Shown: positions 34,095-46,343, numbered from the stretch's first letter. The stretch is 64,000 nucleotides of DNA from Cranoglanis bouderius (GCA_023630585.1 CM042560.1:10534501-10598500); one strand, 5' to 3'. Numbers and translations: made by a program. Notes: generated by a model not told the origin, from the letters alone.

Positions 34095-35465
34095 CAATAT
34101 AATGCCTTAATATATTGTAGGAATTGTGAAACTGTTGATCTCATCTGGGAAAGGCATTCACACTGATCAGTGCAACCATTTAAACGTTAGTCATTAATTT
34201 CAATGTTAATTTATTGGCTTTCCATGGTTTATTAAATGTAAATGTGAAAGTTGTAATGAGCATTTATGTAAACGATTCTACTTAAGATGCTCTGGTGGAA
34301 TAGTAAGCTGGATGTAACAATTATTTATTTACAGTTGGAGCGGTAACCATATGTATTATTTTCCTTGAGGCCAAATAAAGAGGTTGTGGGCTGTGAGAAG
34401 TATTCAAGCATGCATGCATGCATGCATGTTTGCTCTGTGTAACCACAATGCAGTAGTGGAGAGTGAAATACATTTTGTTTATTTATTTTATGTGTCTGTT
34501 GGTACAGAAACATTACATAACTTTCAGTTTTAGTGTTTACCTTCTTTTTTTTAACTCACAATCAAATTAAATCTAATTGTATTCATTTCCTCATCTTGGA
34601 CAAAAAAACTGCAAAGTTGGCTGCAGGTATTATGGCACTCTTGATTACTGCTTATTTACCTGATATGTATAATAATGGCAAATAATTTTAAAAGTTTTTA
34701 CTACTGTATTGCCCTTGTGGAAATTATGGACAATGTAAATACATAAATGAAAGGTAAATATAACGTATAATATTTTCTGGAAAAAAAAACTTGTGTTTCT
34801 CATACTATACTACCTACCCAAAAGGGTTTTTTAGACTGATGGTACTCTTAGTCTATGACCTAGTGAACCAATATCAGGATGTAGTTATTGAGACTCCAAA
34901 GAACTTCTGTAAGTCACTCTAGAGAAGAGCATCTGCTCAATGCTGTAAATGTAAATGATGCAAGCTGGAGACCCATTAAGTTATTTTTGTTTTGGTGTAA
35001 GTAACACTCAATTTTTGTGGTTCACTGAAATGACTGAAATTAAATTTGGAAATTGATAATCATAGACTGAATGTTTTCTGCAACTGGTTTGAAACACTTT
35101 AATTCTTTAAAAAGATCATTGTTATTTGCTGTAGTGGCACAGTGGGCAACATTGCTGCCTCACAGCCCCAGGGTCCCTGATTCAAGTCTGAGCTTCATTA
35201 TTGCTGTCACTGTTACTGTGTCATGTGACTATGAATTTTCCACCTATATATACTTGGAAAATATGAAGGGGAGGTAGCAAAATTATAATAGAGGAAAAAT
35301 ACCTTAATGTTTTTTGTGACACTTATGAAGCTAACAGATTCAAGATTTTTCTGCTCTTCACTTAGCTTATGTAAGAACAGACTTTGCTTAATGTATAAAC
35401 TTATTTACTCACTAAATAGCTTTGATTTCATATACGTAACTATAAACTAGCTTTGATTTCATATA
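34095..35465. other. Intergenic sequence with SINE tails
   Basis: Contains a SINE 3' tail at about 34905-34962 (CATCTGCTCAATGCTGTAAA) and a SINE-like patch at 35124-35200 (GGCACAGTGGGCAACATTGC). No coding sequence is recognised. Confidence 0.5.
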
Positions 35466-37040
35466 TAGCCGTGGCCAAAAGTTTTGAGAAGGACACAAAT
35501 ATTAATTTTCACAAAGTCTACTGCTTCAGTGTTTTTAGATCTTTTTGTCAGATGTTACTAACTGTTACTGAAGTATAATCACAAGCATTTCATAAGTGTC
35601 AATGGCTTTTTATTGACAATTACATGAAGTTTATGCAAAGAGTCAATATTTGCAGTGTTGACCCTTCTTTTTCTCTGCAATTGACCTCTGCAATTCGCCC
35701 TGGCATGCTGTCAATCAACTTCTGGGCCACATCCTGACTGATGGCAGCCCATTCTTGCATAATCAATGCTTGGAGTTTGTCAGAGTTTGTGGGTTTTTTG
35801 TTTGTCCACCCGCCTCTTGAGGATTGACCACAAATTCTCAATGGGATTAAGGCTGGGGAGTTTCCTGGCCATGGACCCAAAATGTCGATGTTTTGTTCCC
35901 TGAGCCAGTTCGTTATCACTTTTGCCTTGTGGCAAGGTGCCCCATCATGCTGGAAAAGGCATTGTTCATCACCAAACTGTTCTTGGATGGTTGGGAGAAG
36001 TTGCTCTCTGAGGATGTTTTTGTACCATTCTTTATTCATGGCTGTGTTCTTAGGCAAAATTGTGAGTGAGCCCACTCCCTTGGCTGAGAAGCAAACCCAC
36101 ACATGAGTGGTCTCAGGATGCTTTACTGTTGGCATGACACAGGACTGATGGTAGCGCTCACCTTTTCTTCTCCGGACAAGCTTTTTTCCAGATGCCCCAA
36201 ACAATCGGAAAGGGGATTCATCAGAGAAAATGACATTACCCCAGTCCTCAGCAGTCCAATCCCTGTACTTTTTGCAGAATAGCAGTCTGTCCCTGATGTT
36301 TTTCCTGGAGAGAAGTGGCTTCTTTGCTGCCCTTCTTGACACCAGGCCATCCTCCAAAAGTCTTCGCCTTACTGTGCGTGCAGACGCACTCACACCTGCC
36401 TGCTGCCATTCCTGAGCAAGCTCTGCACTGGTGGTGCCCCGATCCCGCAGCTGAATCAACTTTAGGAGATGGTCCTGGCGCTTGCTGGACTTTCTTGGGC
36501 GCCCTGAAGCCTTCTTCACAAAAGTTGAACCTCTCTCCTTGAAGGTCTTGATGATCCGATAAATGGTTGATTTAGGTGCAATCTTACTAGCAGCAATATC
36601 CTTGCCTGTGAATCCCTTTTTGCGCAAAGCAATGATGGCTGCACGTGTTTCCTTGCAGGTAACCATAGTTAACAGAGCAAGAACAATAATTTCAAGCACC
36701 ACCCTCCTTTTAAAGCTTCCAGTCTGTTATTCTAACTCAATCAGCATGACAGAGTGATCTCCAGCCTTGTCCTCATTAACACTCTCACCTGTGTTAACGA
36801 GAGAATCATTGACATGATGTCAGCTGGTCCTTTTGTGGAAGGGCTGAAATGCAGTGGACATGTTTTTTTGGGATTAAGTTCATTTTCATGGCAAAGAGGG
36901 ACTTTGAAATTAATTGCAATTCATCTGATCACTCTTCATAACATTCTGGAGTATATGCAAATTGCCATCATAAAAACTGAGGCAGCAGACTTTGTAAAAA
37001 TTAATATTTGTGTCCTTCTCAAAACTTTTGGCCACGGCTG
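35466..37040 (-). mobile_element. Nearly complete Tc1-like transposon
   Basis: A 1575 bp element with terminal inverted repeats of nearly 40 bp (GCCGTGGCCAAAAGTTTTGA at the left, its complement at the right) and TA on both sides (35464-35465, 37041-37042). This is the normal size and structure for Tc1. It encodes one long transposase frame at 35620-36702. The terminal repeats are almost identical, so it looks relatively young. Confidence 0.92.
35620..36702 (-). pseudogene. Tc1-like transposase with open frame but damaged catalytic region
   Basis: A 360-residue frame, close to the usual ~340. Residues ~14-130 form the bipartite helix-turn-helix DNA-binding region with a GRPR hinge (ASGRPRKSS). 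The first catalytic aspartate is in VIFSDESPF and the second in FQHDGAPCHK. The third region should read SPDLNPIEN but reads SPALIPLRICGQSSRGGW, because one base is missing near 35852. A later extra base in the T6 run at 35794-35799 restores the frame. The catalytic glutamate is therefore lost. The open frame likely starts at an internal ATG equivalent to MVTCKETRA. Confidence 0.88.
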
Positions 37041-37175
37041 TACAATAACCAGTCTAACAAAAACCTCACATGGAAAATACTTAACATTAAAAGTTGTTGC
37101 CATGAAATGACTGTCTCAGAGGCAACAGCCCACAGCCATATTTGACAACATAGGCCAATAATAATACATGCAACA

Positions 37176-37178
<3 letters not shown>

Positions 37179-37238
<60 letters not shown>
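37179..37238. repeat. (ATT)n microsatellite
   Basis: About 20 TTA units. Confidence 0.95.
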
Positions 37239-37240
<2 letters not shown>

Positions 37241-37469
37241 TTTTAACCACTGATTAATTAATTAATCATGGAAAAAATAATAAGTTTAGATAGCAACTTT
37301 TTCTCTTGTTACTCCCTTAAACGAGATGTTGAGAAATACAATCAGACTGTTATATTCAGAACATAAAATAAACCCCTCAGCATGCATTGATTATTATTAT
37401 TGATCTTATCAAGTTATTTTATTTGTAAGTAAATGTAAACATTGTGTTGTGTTGCCTATTAACAAAATT

Positions 37470-38042
37470 TACAAAAGGACAAGAGAAAAATTTACCAGGG
37501 AGGCTGCCAAGAGACCCGTAGCAACATTAAAATAGCTGCAAGAATATCTGACAAGTACTGATTATTCTCTGCATATGACAACAATCTATTGTATTCTTCA
37601 CATGTCTGGGCTATGGGGTAGGTTACCTCACAAAAAAACACCCAAGCCCAACTAAATCACCTCAGACCATGTGGCAAAATGTGTTATAGTCTGATGAGAC
37701 CAATTTCAAAAGGAATTCCCTAATTCCAAAAGTTATCTTAGGTGCAACAAATCACCGCCAAAAGAACACCATACCCACGGTGAAGCATGGTGGTGGCAGC
37801 ATCATGCTTTAGGGCTGCTTTTCTTCAGCCAGAACTGGGGCTTTTATCAAGGTGGAGGGAATCATGAATAGCTAGAAATACCAGCTGATTTTAATGCAAA
37901 ACCTTCAGGTGTCTACTAGTAATCTGAAGAAGTAATCTGAATTTCACCTTTCAGCATGACAGTGACCCAAAGCATCCATCCAAATCAACAAAGGAATGGC
38001 TTAACCAAAAGAAAATCAATGTTTTTGAATGGCCTAGCCCAG
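37470..38042 (+). pseudogene. Tc1-like transposase fragment, 3' truncated
   Basis: The plus strand shows the first catalytic region around SDETNF, a central segment corresponding to TVKHGGGSIML, and the second catalytic region FQHDSDPKHPSKSTKEW. It ends abruptly after VFEWPSP, just before the third catalytic residue. Several stops are present. Confidence 0.75.
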
Positions 38043-38747
38043 GGGTGCCATGAACAGTTTTAAGGGGGTTATGCAAGACAGAATTATGGACCCCCCCCTC
38101 TTTTCAGATGAATGTTGTTTTTTTGACTTGGGGATTTTTATAAGAAAATAAAAGAATTTATATATTAGAGAAATGAGATTCATTGCCATTATACAACAGT
38201 AGGCTACGTGATATTGTGTTAATGCAAATAGCATGCAGGAGTCTCACACAATATCATTCACTGTCTTTTTATTCGAGTAAACACTAACACCATTACAAAA
38301 ATTTCATACTTAACAACAATGTTCCTTCCTATTTTCAAGAAGGCAATACATTCCAGAAGGCAGTAAAAACGAAATATGGCGACTTTACCTGGGCAAGGCC
38401 AGTTTGAGGGATGTGGGTCATGATTGAGCAACACCTCGACATATATGTTCTCTGCTTCTTTACTTTGCTGGTCCTTGCTATCATCAGTGAAAATGGTGGT
38501 GGGCATGCTTGCTCTACTGATGGGCTGTCCTGCTTCACTCTTGAACAGCTTGAATGCTGTTCTGTCATACTGTTTCGTTGCTGCAGATTGTTGCTTGTTT
38601 ATTGCTAATCTGCTGTACTCTCTCGCTGCTAGCACCCTCACTGACGCCGTCAACATTAGTATCGCTACTCTTTCATTGTCTGTCACTGGAATCATTATGA
38701 CCAATATTTTGTTTATTCTGATTTGTAAAGACCAAATTTGTAAGGTT
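38043..38747. other. Unassigned segment with minus-strand ORF
   Basis: The 148-codon frame at 38258-38704 (minus) has a normal amino-acid mix but no motif I recognise. It sits between transposon fragments and is probably repeat-derived. Confidence 0.3.
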
Positions 38748-39236
38748 TTATTTCATCCTTTTTGTTACGGGGCTCAGCGCATGGTGTGTGCAGAAGCAGA
38801 ATATAGGGCCAGTTTGTCCAGAAAGGAGGGTCCATACTAAGGCTTGGGACACAACAAAGCCAAAGAAAGAGATTGTGGTGACATGGAATTGTGATTTCTC
38901 AATCTTGACATAGAGATGGTTCTGTAGGAGGAGCTGAAGGACTCGGCACACATGAATAACATGTTCCTCCAGTGAGCTGCAAAAAATCAAAATGTTGTCA
39001 ATATAGACAAAGGTTTTCAGGGTCTTCCAGAGGACCTTGTTGATAAACCAATTGAAGACCGTGGGGGCTTTCATTGGGCGAAAGGGCATCACCAAGTATT
39101 CACAGTGCCCTGAGGGCATGATGAACCCGATCTTCCACTCGTACCCTGCTCTGCGAATCAAGTTATATGCACTGCGTAAATCTAATCTTGAAAAAATGTT
39201 CGCCCACTGCAGGCACTCAAATGCGGAGCTCATCAA
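38748..39236 (-). pseudogene. Ty3-type reverse transcriptase fragment
   Basis: Encodes the palm domain: IFSRLDLRSAYNLIRRAGYE, then WKIGFIMPSGHCEYLVMPF, then TFVYIDNILIFCSSLEEHV. The active site YxDD is altered to YIDN. The frame then runs into unrelated leader-like sequence (TGPIFCFCTHHALS). Confidence 0.88.
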
Positions 39237-39888
39237 GGGCAGGGGGTGACGGCGATAAGCCCATGGTAATCAATACAGGGCTGCAGGTACACTTTTTTCT
39301 TCTTAAAAAAAAAATCCTGCCCCCATGGGCAAAGTGGATGAGCAGATGAACCCCAGAGTCAAAACCTCTTTAATGTACTCATCTATGGCTTTGTTTTCTG
39401 GGTGCGAAAGAGAGAACAACCTGCCCCTAGGCAGAGTGGCTCCTGGGAGCAGGTTAATTGAATCACAGGTCCTATGGGCAGGCAGCGTCTGAGCCTTTCA
39501 TTTGGAGAAAACCTCTCTGAGGTCCCAGTAGTCTTGGGGCACTTGAGACAAGTCTACCGGGTCCAATGTAGTCAGAGGTGTGGCATACATGCCTTTGAGG
39601 CAGCCCTGGGAGCTTTGGGGGCCCTAAACAGAAATGGACCTAGTAGACCAGTTGATATGTGGGTTATGTTCCTGACGCCAAGGGAATCCCAGCACCAGTC
39701 ACAACTCAGGAACCCGGGTCATGTAAAAGGGCAATCGTTCTGTTTGGCAGTCTAGCTGGAGTATGACGGGAGGTTTGGGTTGTTATGGGTCCTGACCCTA
39801 ACAGTCATTCTTCAAATGCTGGAGACCGGATGGGATGGGGAAGTGGTTCCACTGGCAACCCCAGTCTCTTCAATACTTAGACTTGGAC

Positions 39889-40146
39889 TTAGATCCTCCT
39901 GCGCCATTCGGCGCATTGGGCGGCAAGGTGTCTCCATCGAGATCGATCAGCTGCGGCAGCTTTGGCTTCGTCCCATGAAATTTCGAGGGCTTTCAAATCG
40001 TCATTGAAGGTCCGACGCCAGGTTATTCGGGGGCGACCTTGCTTCCGTCTTCCTCTTGGTGGCGTCCATGTGATGGCAGCTTTTGGTAGATGCGTTGGTT
40101 GTTGGCGAAGAGTGTGGCCTCCGAGTCGCATACGCCTCTCAGTCAC
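39889..40146 (-). pseudogene. RTE C-terminal region
   Basis: Encodes RMRLGGHTLRQQPTHLPKAA, then RGRRKQGRPRITWRRTF and DRSRWRHLAAQCAEWRRR, the characteristic C-terminus of RTE polyproteins. It is separated by a frameshift from the polymerase. Confidence 0.85.
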
Positions 40147-40230
40147 AATGTCATTGAGAGGGCAGGTGGCAGTTCGGTGGTGAATCTCTTCTTTGGTAAT
40201 GCGGTCTCGGTATGAGACTCGCAGGATCCG

Positions 40231-41343
40231 TCACAGCCACCTCTGTTGCGCGACGTTGAGCCTTCTTGCAATCTTTGCAGATGTCTTCCATGTTTCGCTG
40301 ACGTAAATTGCAGTCGGGATGACGATGGAGTTGAGTAGGCGAACCTTCGTCATCACATCCATCTTCTGTGTCGACCAAATCGGCAACAGCCATTGGAAGA
40401 CTGCCCCTGCTTTTGCAATCCGACAAGCTACATCATGGTCGGCATCTCCATCACTCGCAAGGATGCTACCCAAGTATGTGAACTTGTCAACCTCTTCAAG
40501 TTGCTGTTGTCCAACCGTAATGGGGTTACTGGCTACCACATATCCAATCCTCATAATTTTGGTCTTGTTCCCGCTGATTCGTAAGCCAACCTTGGCCGCT
40601 TCTTGTTCCAAGCTTTTCGTCATAGCCGCAATGTTCTTCTTAATGTCTGCGAGGAGGGCGATGTCATCGGTGAAGTCAAGATCCATTAGGCATGTTGGTG
40701 CTCGCCACGGAATTCCAAACCCATCCTGATCCATAGCAATCCGCATTACGAAGTCGATGGACAATAAAAAGAGGTAGGGGGATAATATACACCCTTGCCT
40801 CACGCCAGTTTCGATGGTGAAGAAGTCCGTGTTTCCATCCTCCGTTCGTACACAGCAGCTGGATCCAAGGTAGAGGTTTCAGAAGACCTCAACAAACCGC
40901 TCCGGGATGCCATATGACCTCACTACACTCCAAAGTGAGTCTCAATGGATACTGTCAAAGGCCTTGGTGAAGTCGACGAAGTTGATAGAAAGTCGCTGTT
41001 GGTATTCCAAGCTCTGCTCGATGATTGTTCTTAGGACAAAAATCTGCTCAGTGCACGATCTGCCACTGCGGAATCCAGCTTGTTCTTCTTGAAGCTTCTG
41101 ATCCACAGCTTTTTGAAGTCTTCTGAGCAGGACGATGCTGAAAACCTTTCCAGGAACCGAGAGGAGTGTGATTCCACGCCAGTTGTTACAATCCGCCAAA
41201 TTGCCTTTCTTTGGGAGCTTCACGATGACACCTCTTCGCCAATCTTCCGGTACTTGTGCTGTTGCCCAACAGGAATTTAGAAGGTCCGTCATTTCTTCGA
41301 CGAGGCATTGTCCACCGTGCTTGTGCATTTCCGCAGACACCAT
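40231..41343 (-). pseudogene. RTE reverse transcriptase domain, frameshifted
   Basis: The upstream segment contains IVKLPKKGNLADCNNWRGIT, EEQAGFRSGRSCTEQIFVLR and FVDFTKAFDSIH. The downstream segment starts MRQGCILSPYLFLLSIDFVM and includes the active-site region LDFTDDIALLA (FxDD form) and FTYLGSIL. A frameshift lies near 40870. Confidence 0.88.
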
Positions 41344-42017
41344 ATCCAGGCTTTGCCATTTTTCAGGAGTCGAATCGCAGTCGAAGTCTCCGCTGTTGAG
41401 ATTGCATCTGTCCTCACATCCAGGTCATTTGCTTGATCTGCAGGAGCGAAGGTGAACTTGGTCCCGGGGGGAGGCTGGTTCAAGGTTTCTTTGAAGTGTT
41501 CCACCCATCGGGCATTTTGGTCTTCTTTGGTTAGCAGCGCTTTGCCATTCTTGTCTTTGACAGGTGCACCCTGCCCGGTCTTCACGCTGGTAAGGTCCCG
41601 GACAATGCGGTAGAGCGTCTTGGTGTCATTCCTTTCCGCCGCTGCTTGTGCTTCTTGTCCCTTCTGGTCCAACCAGTCACGTTTGTCTCATCTGCAACTT
41701 CTCTTCACTCTTCGGTCCAGTTCTCGATAACGTTCTGTCGTGGTCACCCGTTCCTCCTCCATTTTTGCTTGGTCATGCTTCTGTCGAGCCGATCTACGTT
41801 CATCGATCTGATCCCATGTTCGTTCCTTGTGTGTTCCTCACCTTCTTCTGATAGTAGTCTCAGCACTTCCAGTGATTGCCTGTGTCAGCCTCGTCCATCG
41901 TTGTTCAATGCCAGCATCTGCCTCTTCTATCAGTACCTCGAACTTGTTCCTTAATTCAAGTGTAAATCGTTCGGCCACTGCCCGGTCTTTAAGTCGGTCC
42001 ACTGCGAAGGGGCGCGG

Positions 42018-42978
42018 TCATTTCTGTTGCATTTGTTGGCGCTTCAATCGGAGTCGACACTTCGCGAGGAGGAGATAGTGGTCAGAACCAATATCCGCCC
42101 CCCTGCAAGCCCGCACATCTACCAGCGACGATCGCCACTGTTTGCTTATGCAGGCGTAATCGATCTCATTGAGCGTTTCTCCATCTGGCGACCGCCATGT
42201 CTTCTTATGGATCTTCTTATGGTTGAAGTATGTATTTCCGATCGATAGGCTGTTTGCTGCGCAGAGAGAGATTAGCCGGTCTCCATTGTCGTTGGTTTCT
42301 GTGGCTGAGCCGTGTGGGCCCATGACATGTTCCAGACCATGACACTTCTTGCCAATCTTTGCATTGAAATCGCCGATGAGCAGAATGATGTCGTGACGGG
42401 GGGTTTCATTTAGGGCCTGCTGTAGTTGGTCGTAAAACTCATCCTTGTTGGTATCTTCTGCGTCTTCGATCGGGGCGTACGCTTGGATGATTGTGACCTT
42501 GGCGTGGTTGGTTCGGAATTGGGCAGTGATAATACGGTCACTAACAAGCTTCCAGCCTATGAGTGCTGATGCCGCCTTGATGGACATAACACTGGATTCC
42601 CACTCCACGTCCATGTTCGGTGTCATGGCCCGAATAAATGATGACCTTCCCATCGCTGACCATGCGCCTGGTGTTTGTCCAACGCATCTCACTGACCCCA
42701 AGGATGTCCATACGGTATTGGTTGAATTCGTTTAGGAGTTGAACCAGCTTTCCACACTGGAATAGCGTTCGTATGTTCCATGCTCCAATTTTTGTTAGTA
42801 ACTTAGCGTTGAAGATTGAGCCTCGCATCGGGTGATGGACGTCCAATGGGCTTTGATCCACCACCGTCACAGGAGAGTGCCCATCTTCGCCGCCGGTTAG
42901 TCGATCTTGTTGGTTTCTTCTTGCCGTTTCCGTAGCACTGAAGTTTTGACGGGGTAGGGTCGCTGGCCCTACGCCCAA
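42018..42978 (-). pseudogene. RTE endonuclease domain, frameshifted
   Basis: Two overlapping open segments show AP-endonuclease motifs: GAWNIRTLFQCGKLVQLLNE, SEMRWT with the catalytic glutamate, LLIGDFNAKIGK, and DYACISKQWRSS before SDHYLLLAKCRL. This order is that of RTE/CFDP2-like endonucleases. A shift separates the segments near 42600. Confidence 0.85.
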
Positions 42979-43904
42979 CCCTCCTCCTTTCTCAGCCGGG
43001 CTTGGGACCGTCCATGGCGGAGTTTCTCTTCAATAAGGTCTCATCAATGAAATTGCCAACCGCTCCTGAGTCAGTGAAGACCTCCAGATTAGTTTTTTGA
43101 CTATCGCCTCAAGCAATCGTGACAGGAATAAAGAGGCCAGATATGTGAGGGGCATTATTGCGGATCAGGTTTCAGGAGTCAACTTGCGAATCAATTGATG
43201 ATTCAACTCTGTGGGAGGAGTGGGTTGGGGCTGTAACAGGGACTGAATTTGTGCAACATGCTCAGATATGCCCTGAATCTCCATGAATAGCCCTGTCATT
43301 GCCTGCTCATGTATATCCAGAGCAGTGGCTTGACCCGCCACATTTTCTCCCATCCGCTCTGAATTCTCTGGTTCCTTTGCTGGTGTGGATATACTTTTAC
43401 AGGGCTCAGCACGTGGTGTGTGCAGAAGCAAAATATAGGGCCCGTTTGTCCCCAAAAGGATGATATATATCATTTAATGGAACCAATGCGAGAGCGAGTA
43501 GGTAGAGGAAGTGCATTCTAGCCACCAAACAGCGCTACCAAAATCAAGCGCCTTAGCCGAGGCGCAAACCTAGAAGCTTTGGTACGCTTTGGTACACCAA
43601 GCTGATTCTGGGGGCAATACACGTGAGGGTAGTAGTGCTTGTGTGATACGGTGAGGGGTCAGAAATGTGTGAGCTTCAGTGCATTCGGCTTAACACAAAG
43701 AGTACTGTGGCAAAGCAGGAAATAACAACTCAAAATGACCTTCTCCCTGGCTGAACTTAAAGGCACCAAATGATAAAGGAATAAATCACACTTAACTTAA
43801 ATGACCCAAATATTTATATTAAAATCTAAGTTTTTCTTTCTGGCCTCCTCTTAAGTCTTCTTTTCCTTAATCTCATTCTTCCTTTTCTTAAATCTGTTTT
43901 CCAA

Positions 43905-44115
43905 TAATTTTGAGCTCCCCTCCTTTTCCCCCCTTAATGTTTCCTCTTTAATTCTGCACTCCCTTTCTTTCTTTTTCTCAATGCTTTCTCTTTAGTTCTG
44001 AGCTCCTGTTCTTTCTTTTTTTCAATCTTTTCTCTCTAACCTTAAGTTCATTTTCTTTCTATTCCTCAATGTTTTCTCTCTAATTCTAAGCTCATTTTCT
44101 TTCTTTTCCTCAAAT
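43905..44115. repeat. Pyrimidine-rich ~55 bp minisatellite
   Basis: About four degenerate units with a core like TCTCTAATTCTAAGCTCA followed by TTTTCTTTCTTTTCCTCAA. The strand is almost purely pyrimidine. Confidence 0.8.
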
Positions 44116-45354
44116 CACAAATCAGAGTAGTTTGAAACTGCTCTTTTACCTATCACAGATCTATGTCCACACCAGAGTGAGGCATTTGGAGGGCTTATAA
44201 AGAGGCACGGCCAGGTGCAACTGGTGCCAGGTCTGTTATAAAAGCTTGTGCAGGTGGCCGTGGATTTGCTTTAGAAGGCACTTGCAGTGTTATACTTTTC
44301 ACCTCTTCATCCCTACTTTTTTATGTTTTCACTTTTGGGACAAGTGCCTCTTTCCATCCATCATGTTCTTCGCGCTCTTATCATCATGCCTTCTGTACTT
44401 TGAAGTGACGAGAGAGTGAGTTCACTTACACTTGAGTAATTCCATCTCAAGTGGTCCAATTTTTTTGATTGATTACCTCTATGTATTGTCATTGCAAAAC
44501 CACCATTTTTACATTTTTATTTTACTTTTACATTTTTATTTTACTAAAATTTGCACACAACAAATTTTGGTTATACAGCTGTTTACGGAAACATCAATAT
44601 CTCGGCTCAAGATGGTCCTAGCTCCTTGGAACAAAAACTGATGTCTAGAACACATTACAAGGTACATGGATACATATAAATATTTTGGACATTCATGTTC
44701 CTTAGACTATATTATCTTCTGTAACACTGATCTGAAGGTATACTTTGAAACCCTTTCAAACATGAGAATACAAAACCAGAAACTTACGAAAACAGTAAAA
44801 AAAATTCTAAAGCTTTTTAAATTCAAGTAACTGCCCAAACATTAATACATTCTTTTCTTTGTTGTTACTTTAGTTTTTATTTTATTTCACATTCTCTGAA
44901 CTGTTAAACAATGCAATTGACATTTTGCTTTGTATTTGACCATGTTAAAAAAAAGAAAAACAAAAAAAGTAGGCCTTAGCCCGGGCTGTAAAGTAAGCTA
45001 AACGCTATTGGCTATTTAAAAAGAGGGCGGAGCCATTCGACATGTCCCGCCCTGACTTCCTGTTTCAATGGAAATTACGTCCACATATCAAATAACGCTG
45101 CGCATTTCAAGGCACTTCTCTGGAACTTTAAAATATTGTCCCTGTCTTCTCCGTTGTCTTTACCCTCTCTCTTCTTAAAATACTTTAGAATACTTATATG
45201 CAGTCATAATGACCACAACTGTTTTTCAAATCTCAATAAAACTGGCTGTCGCATTTTTCAATGGCTACATTTTCAGTAAAGAATGAACAAATAATAGTTA
45301 TTTTAGACATGTAAATCGAATGATTTGTGTGCACAAACACTGACGTTACACTAG

Positions 45355-45495
45355 TGTTGGGTCCGAGTCCACCTTTGTCGAGTTCGAGTTGAGACCAAGT
45401 CCTTAACCAATCGAGTCTGAGTCCAAAAAGGACCGAGTCAGACTCAAGTCCGAGTCCTTAATGGCCAAGTCCAAGTCGAGTCCGGCCGAGTCCAG
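45355..45495. repeat. GAGTCC-rich repeat
   Basis: Many irregularly spaced GAGTCC/AAGTCC motifs (for example GTCCGAGTCC, AAGTCGAGTCCGGCCGAGTC). It resembles a dispersed fish repeat of unknown class. Confidence 0.7.
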
Positions 45496-45857
45496 AATGT
45501 AATTTAATTGAAAAAAGATTTAAAATTGCAATTGTAAACTGAACACATAGCTGTTAAATTAATATTTTAACCTTCGCAAACCAATGGCAACATAAATGTA
45601 ACAAAAAATACCACTATTACATCTTGCCATTGCCATTTAATATTTTTATTTCATGTCATCAGCACCTCAACTAGTTTCCTATCAAAAAATGGTTTCAATG
45701 AAAAAAGGGATATAGAGGTATATGTAGAACTTTTATTAAATTACAAGTGTACAAAAATACAAATGAACCTGTTTTGTTATTGTATCACACTATATTGTGT
45801 CCTCCAGTTCAAGTTGACATTTCAGTGATTTGATGCCTCTCCCCCACAGTTACATAG

Positions 45858-45859
<2 letters not shown>

Positions 45860-45889
<30 letters not shown>
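45860..45889. repeat. (AG)n microsatellite
   Basis: A run of about 15 GA units. Confidence 0.95.
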
Positions 45890-45893
<4 letters not shown>

Positions 45894-46343
45894 GAGTAGC
45901 TACATTTAGTAGCATAACAACAAGCTTCATGCTTTATTACCGCTTTTAATCTGTCTATGAATGACAACAAACTCATTTCTGAACACAGCTCTGTTCTTGT
46001 CATTTTTTTTTTCATTTTAATTCCTAAAATGAAAATAATAATAATAATAAAACCCTATCAGCAGGGTTTATGATATTTACTACATTAAGAAGTACATTTC
46101 ACATTTTACATTAAATTCAAGACTGTAATCACCAAATGCTAATGTTTAGGGGTGGGCGATATAACTACAATCTTATTTCACAATAACTATACGTTTTCTC
46201 AGGTAGGTCTATCAGTAGTATTCAAGTAAGAAATACTATGGAAATTGAATAAAGTAATTAAATGTAAAATAAAACAACTAATCACCTTCTCAATGGCACA
46301 CAAAGCCATTTGACTTTCAACTGTAATCAGCAAATAATCAACT

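Larger units (their letters stand above)
39876..43024 (-). mobile_element. Near full-length RTE-type LINE with 11 bp target duplication
   Basis: A 3149 bp insertion flanked on both sides by TCTCTTCAATA (39865-39875 and 43025-43035). Minus-strand pieces, in order: endonuclease (about 42978-42018), linker, reverse transcriptase (41343-40231) and a C-terminal basic/tryptophan region (40146-39889). The 3' end is a short TAAGTCCAAGTCTAAGT-like tail, as usual for RTE elements. There is no RNase H. Several frameshifts break the single ORF. Confidence 0.88.
38748..43473 (-). mobile_element. Ty3-type LTR element internal region, split by an RTE LINE
   Basis: Read on the minus strand: gag-like start (43473-43165), aspartic protease with the DSGA motif (about 43090-43030), an RTE insertion (39876-43024), protease continuation (about 39864-39800), reverse transcriptase start (EYIKEVLTLGFICSS near 39390) and palm (39236-38850). 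No LTRs, RNase H or integrase are seen. Leader-like sequence at 43402-43454 recurs at 38770-38824 directly after the polymerase, pointing to internal rearrangement. Frames are interrupted. Confidence 0.75.
43474..46340. other. Repeat-rich intergenic sequence, no gene
   Basis: Contains a pyrimidine-rich minisatellite (43905-44115), a GAGTCC-rich patch (45355-45495) and an (AG)n tract (45860-45889). I see no coding exon. Confidence 0.45.

Noticed and set aside
34401..34432. Short GCAT repeat as a CRISPR-like or regulatory array
   Set aside because: It is a simple ATGC tetranucleotide run of a few units without spacers.
35620..36702. Intact active Tc1 transposase
   Set aside because: The third catalytic residue is lost between two frameshifts.
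38258..38704. 148-codon ORF as a host gene
   Set aside because: No family resemblance, no splice context, and it is surrounded by transposon fragments. Left unassigned.
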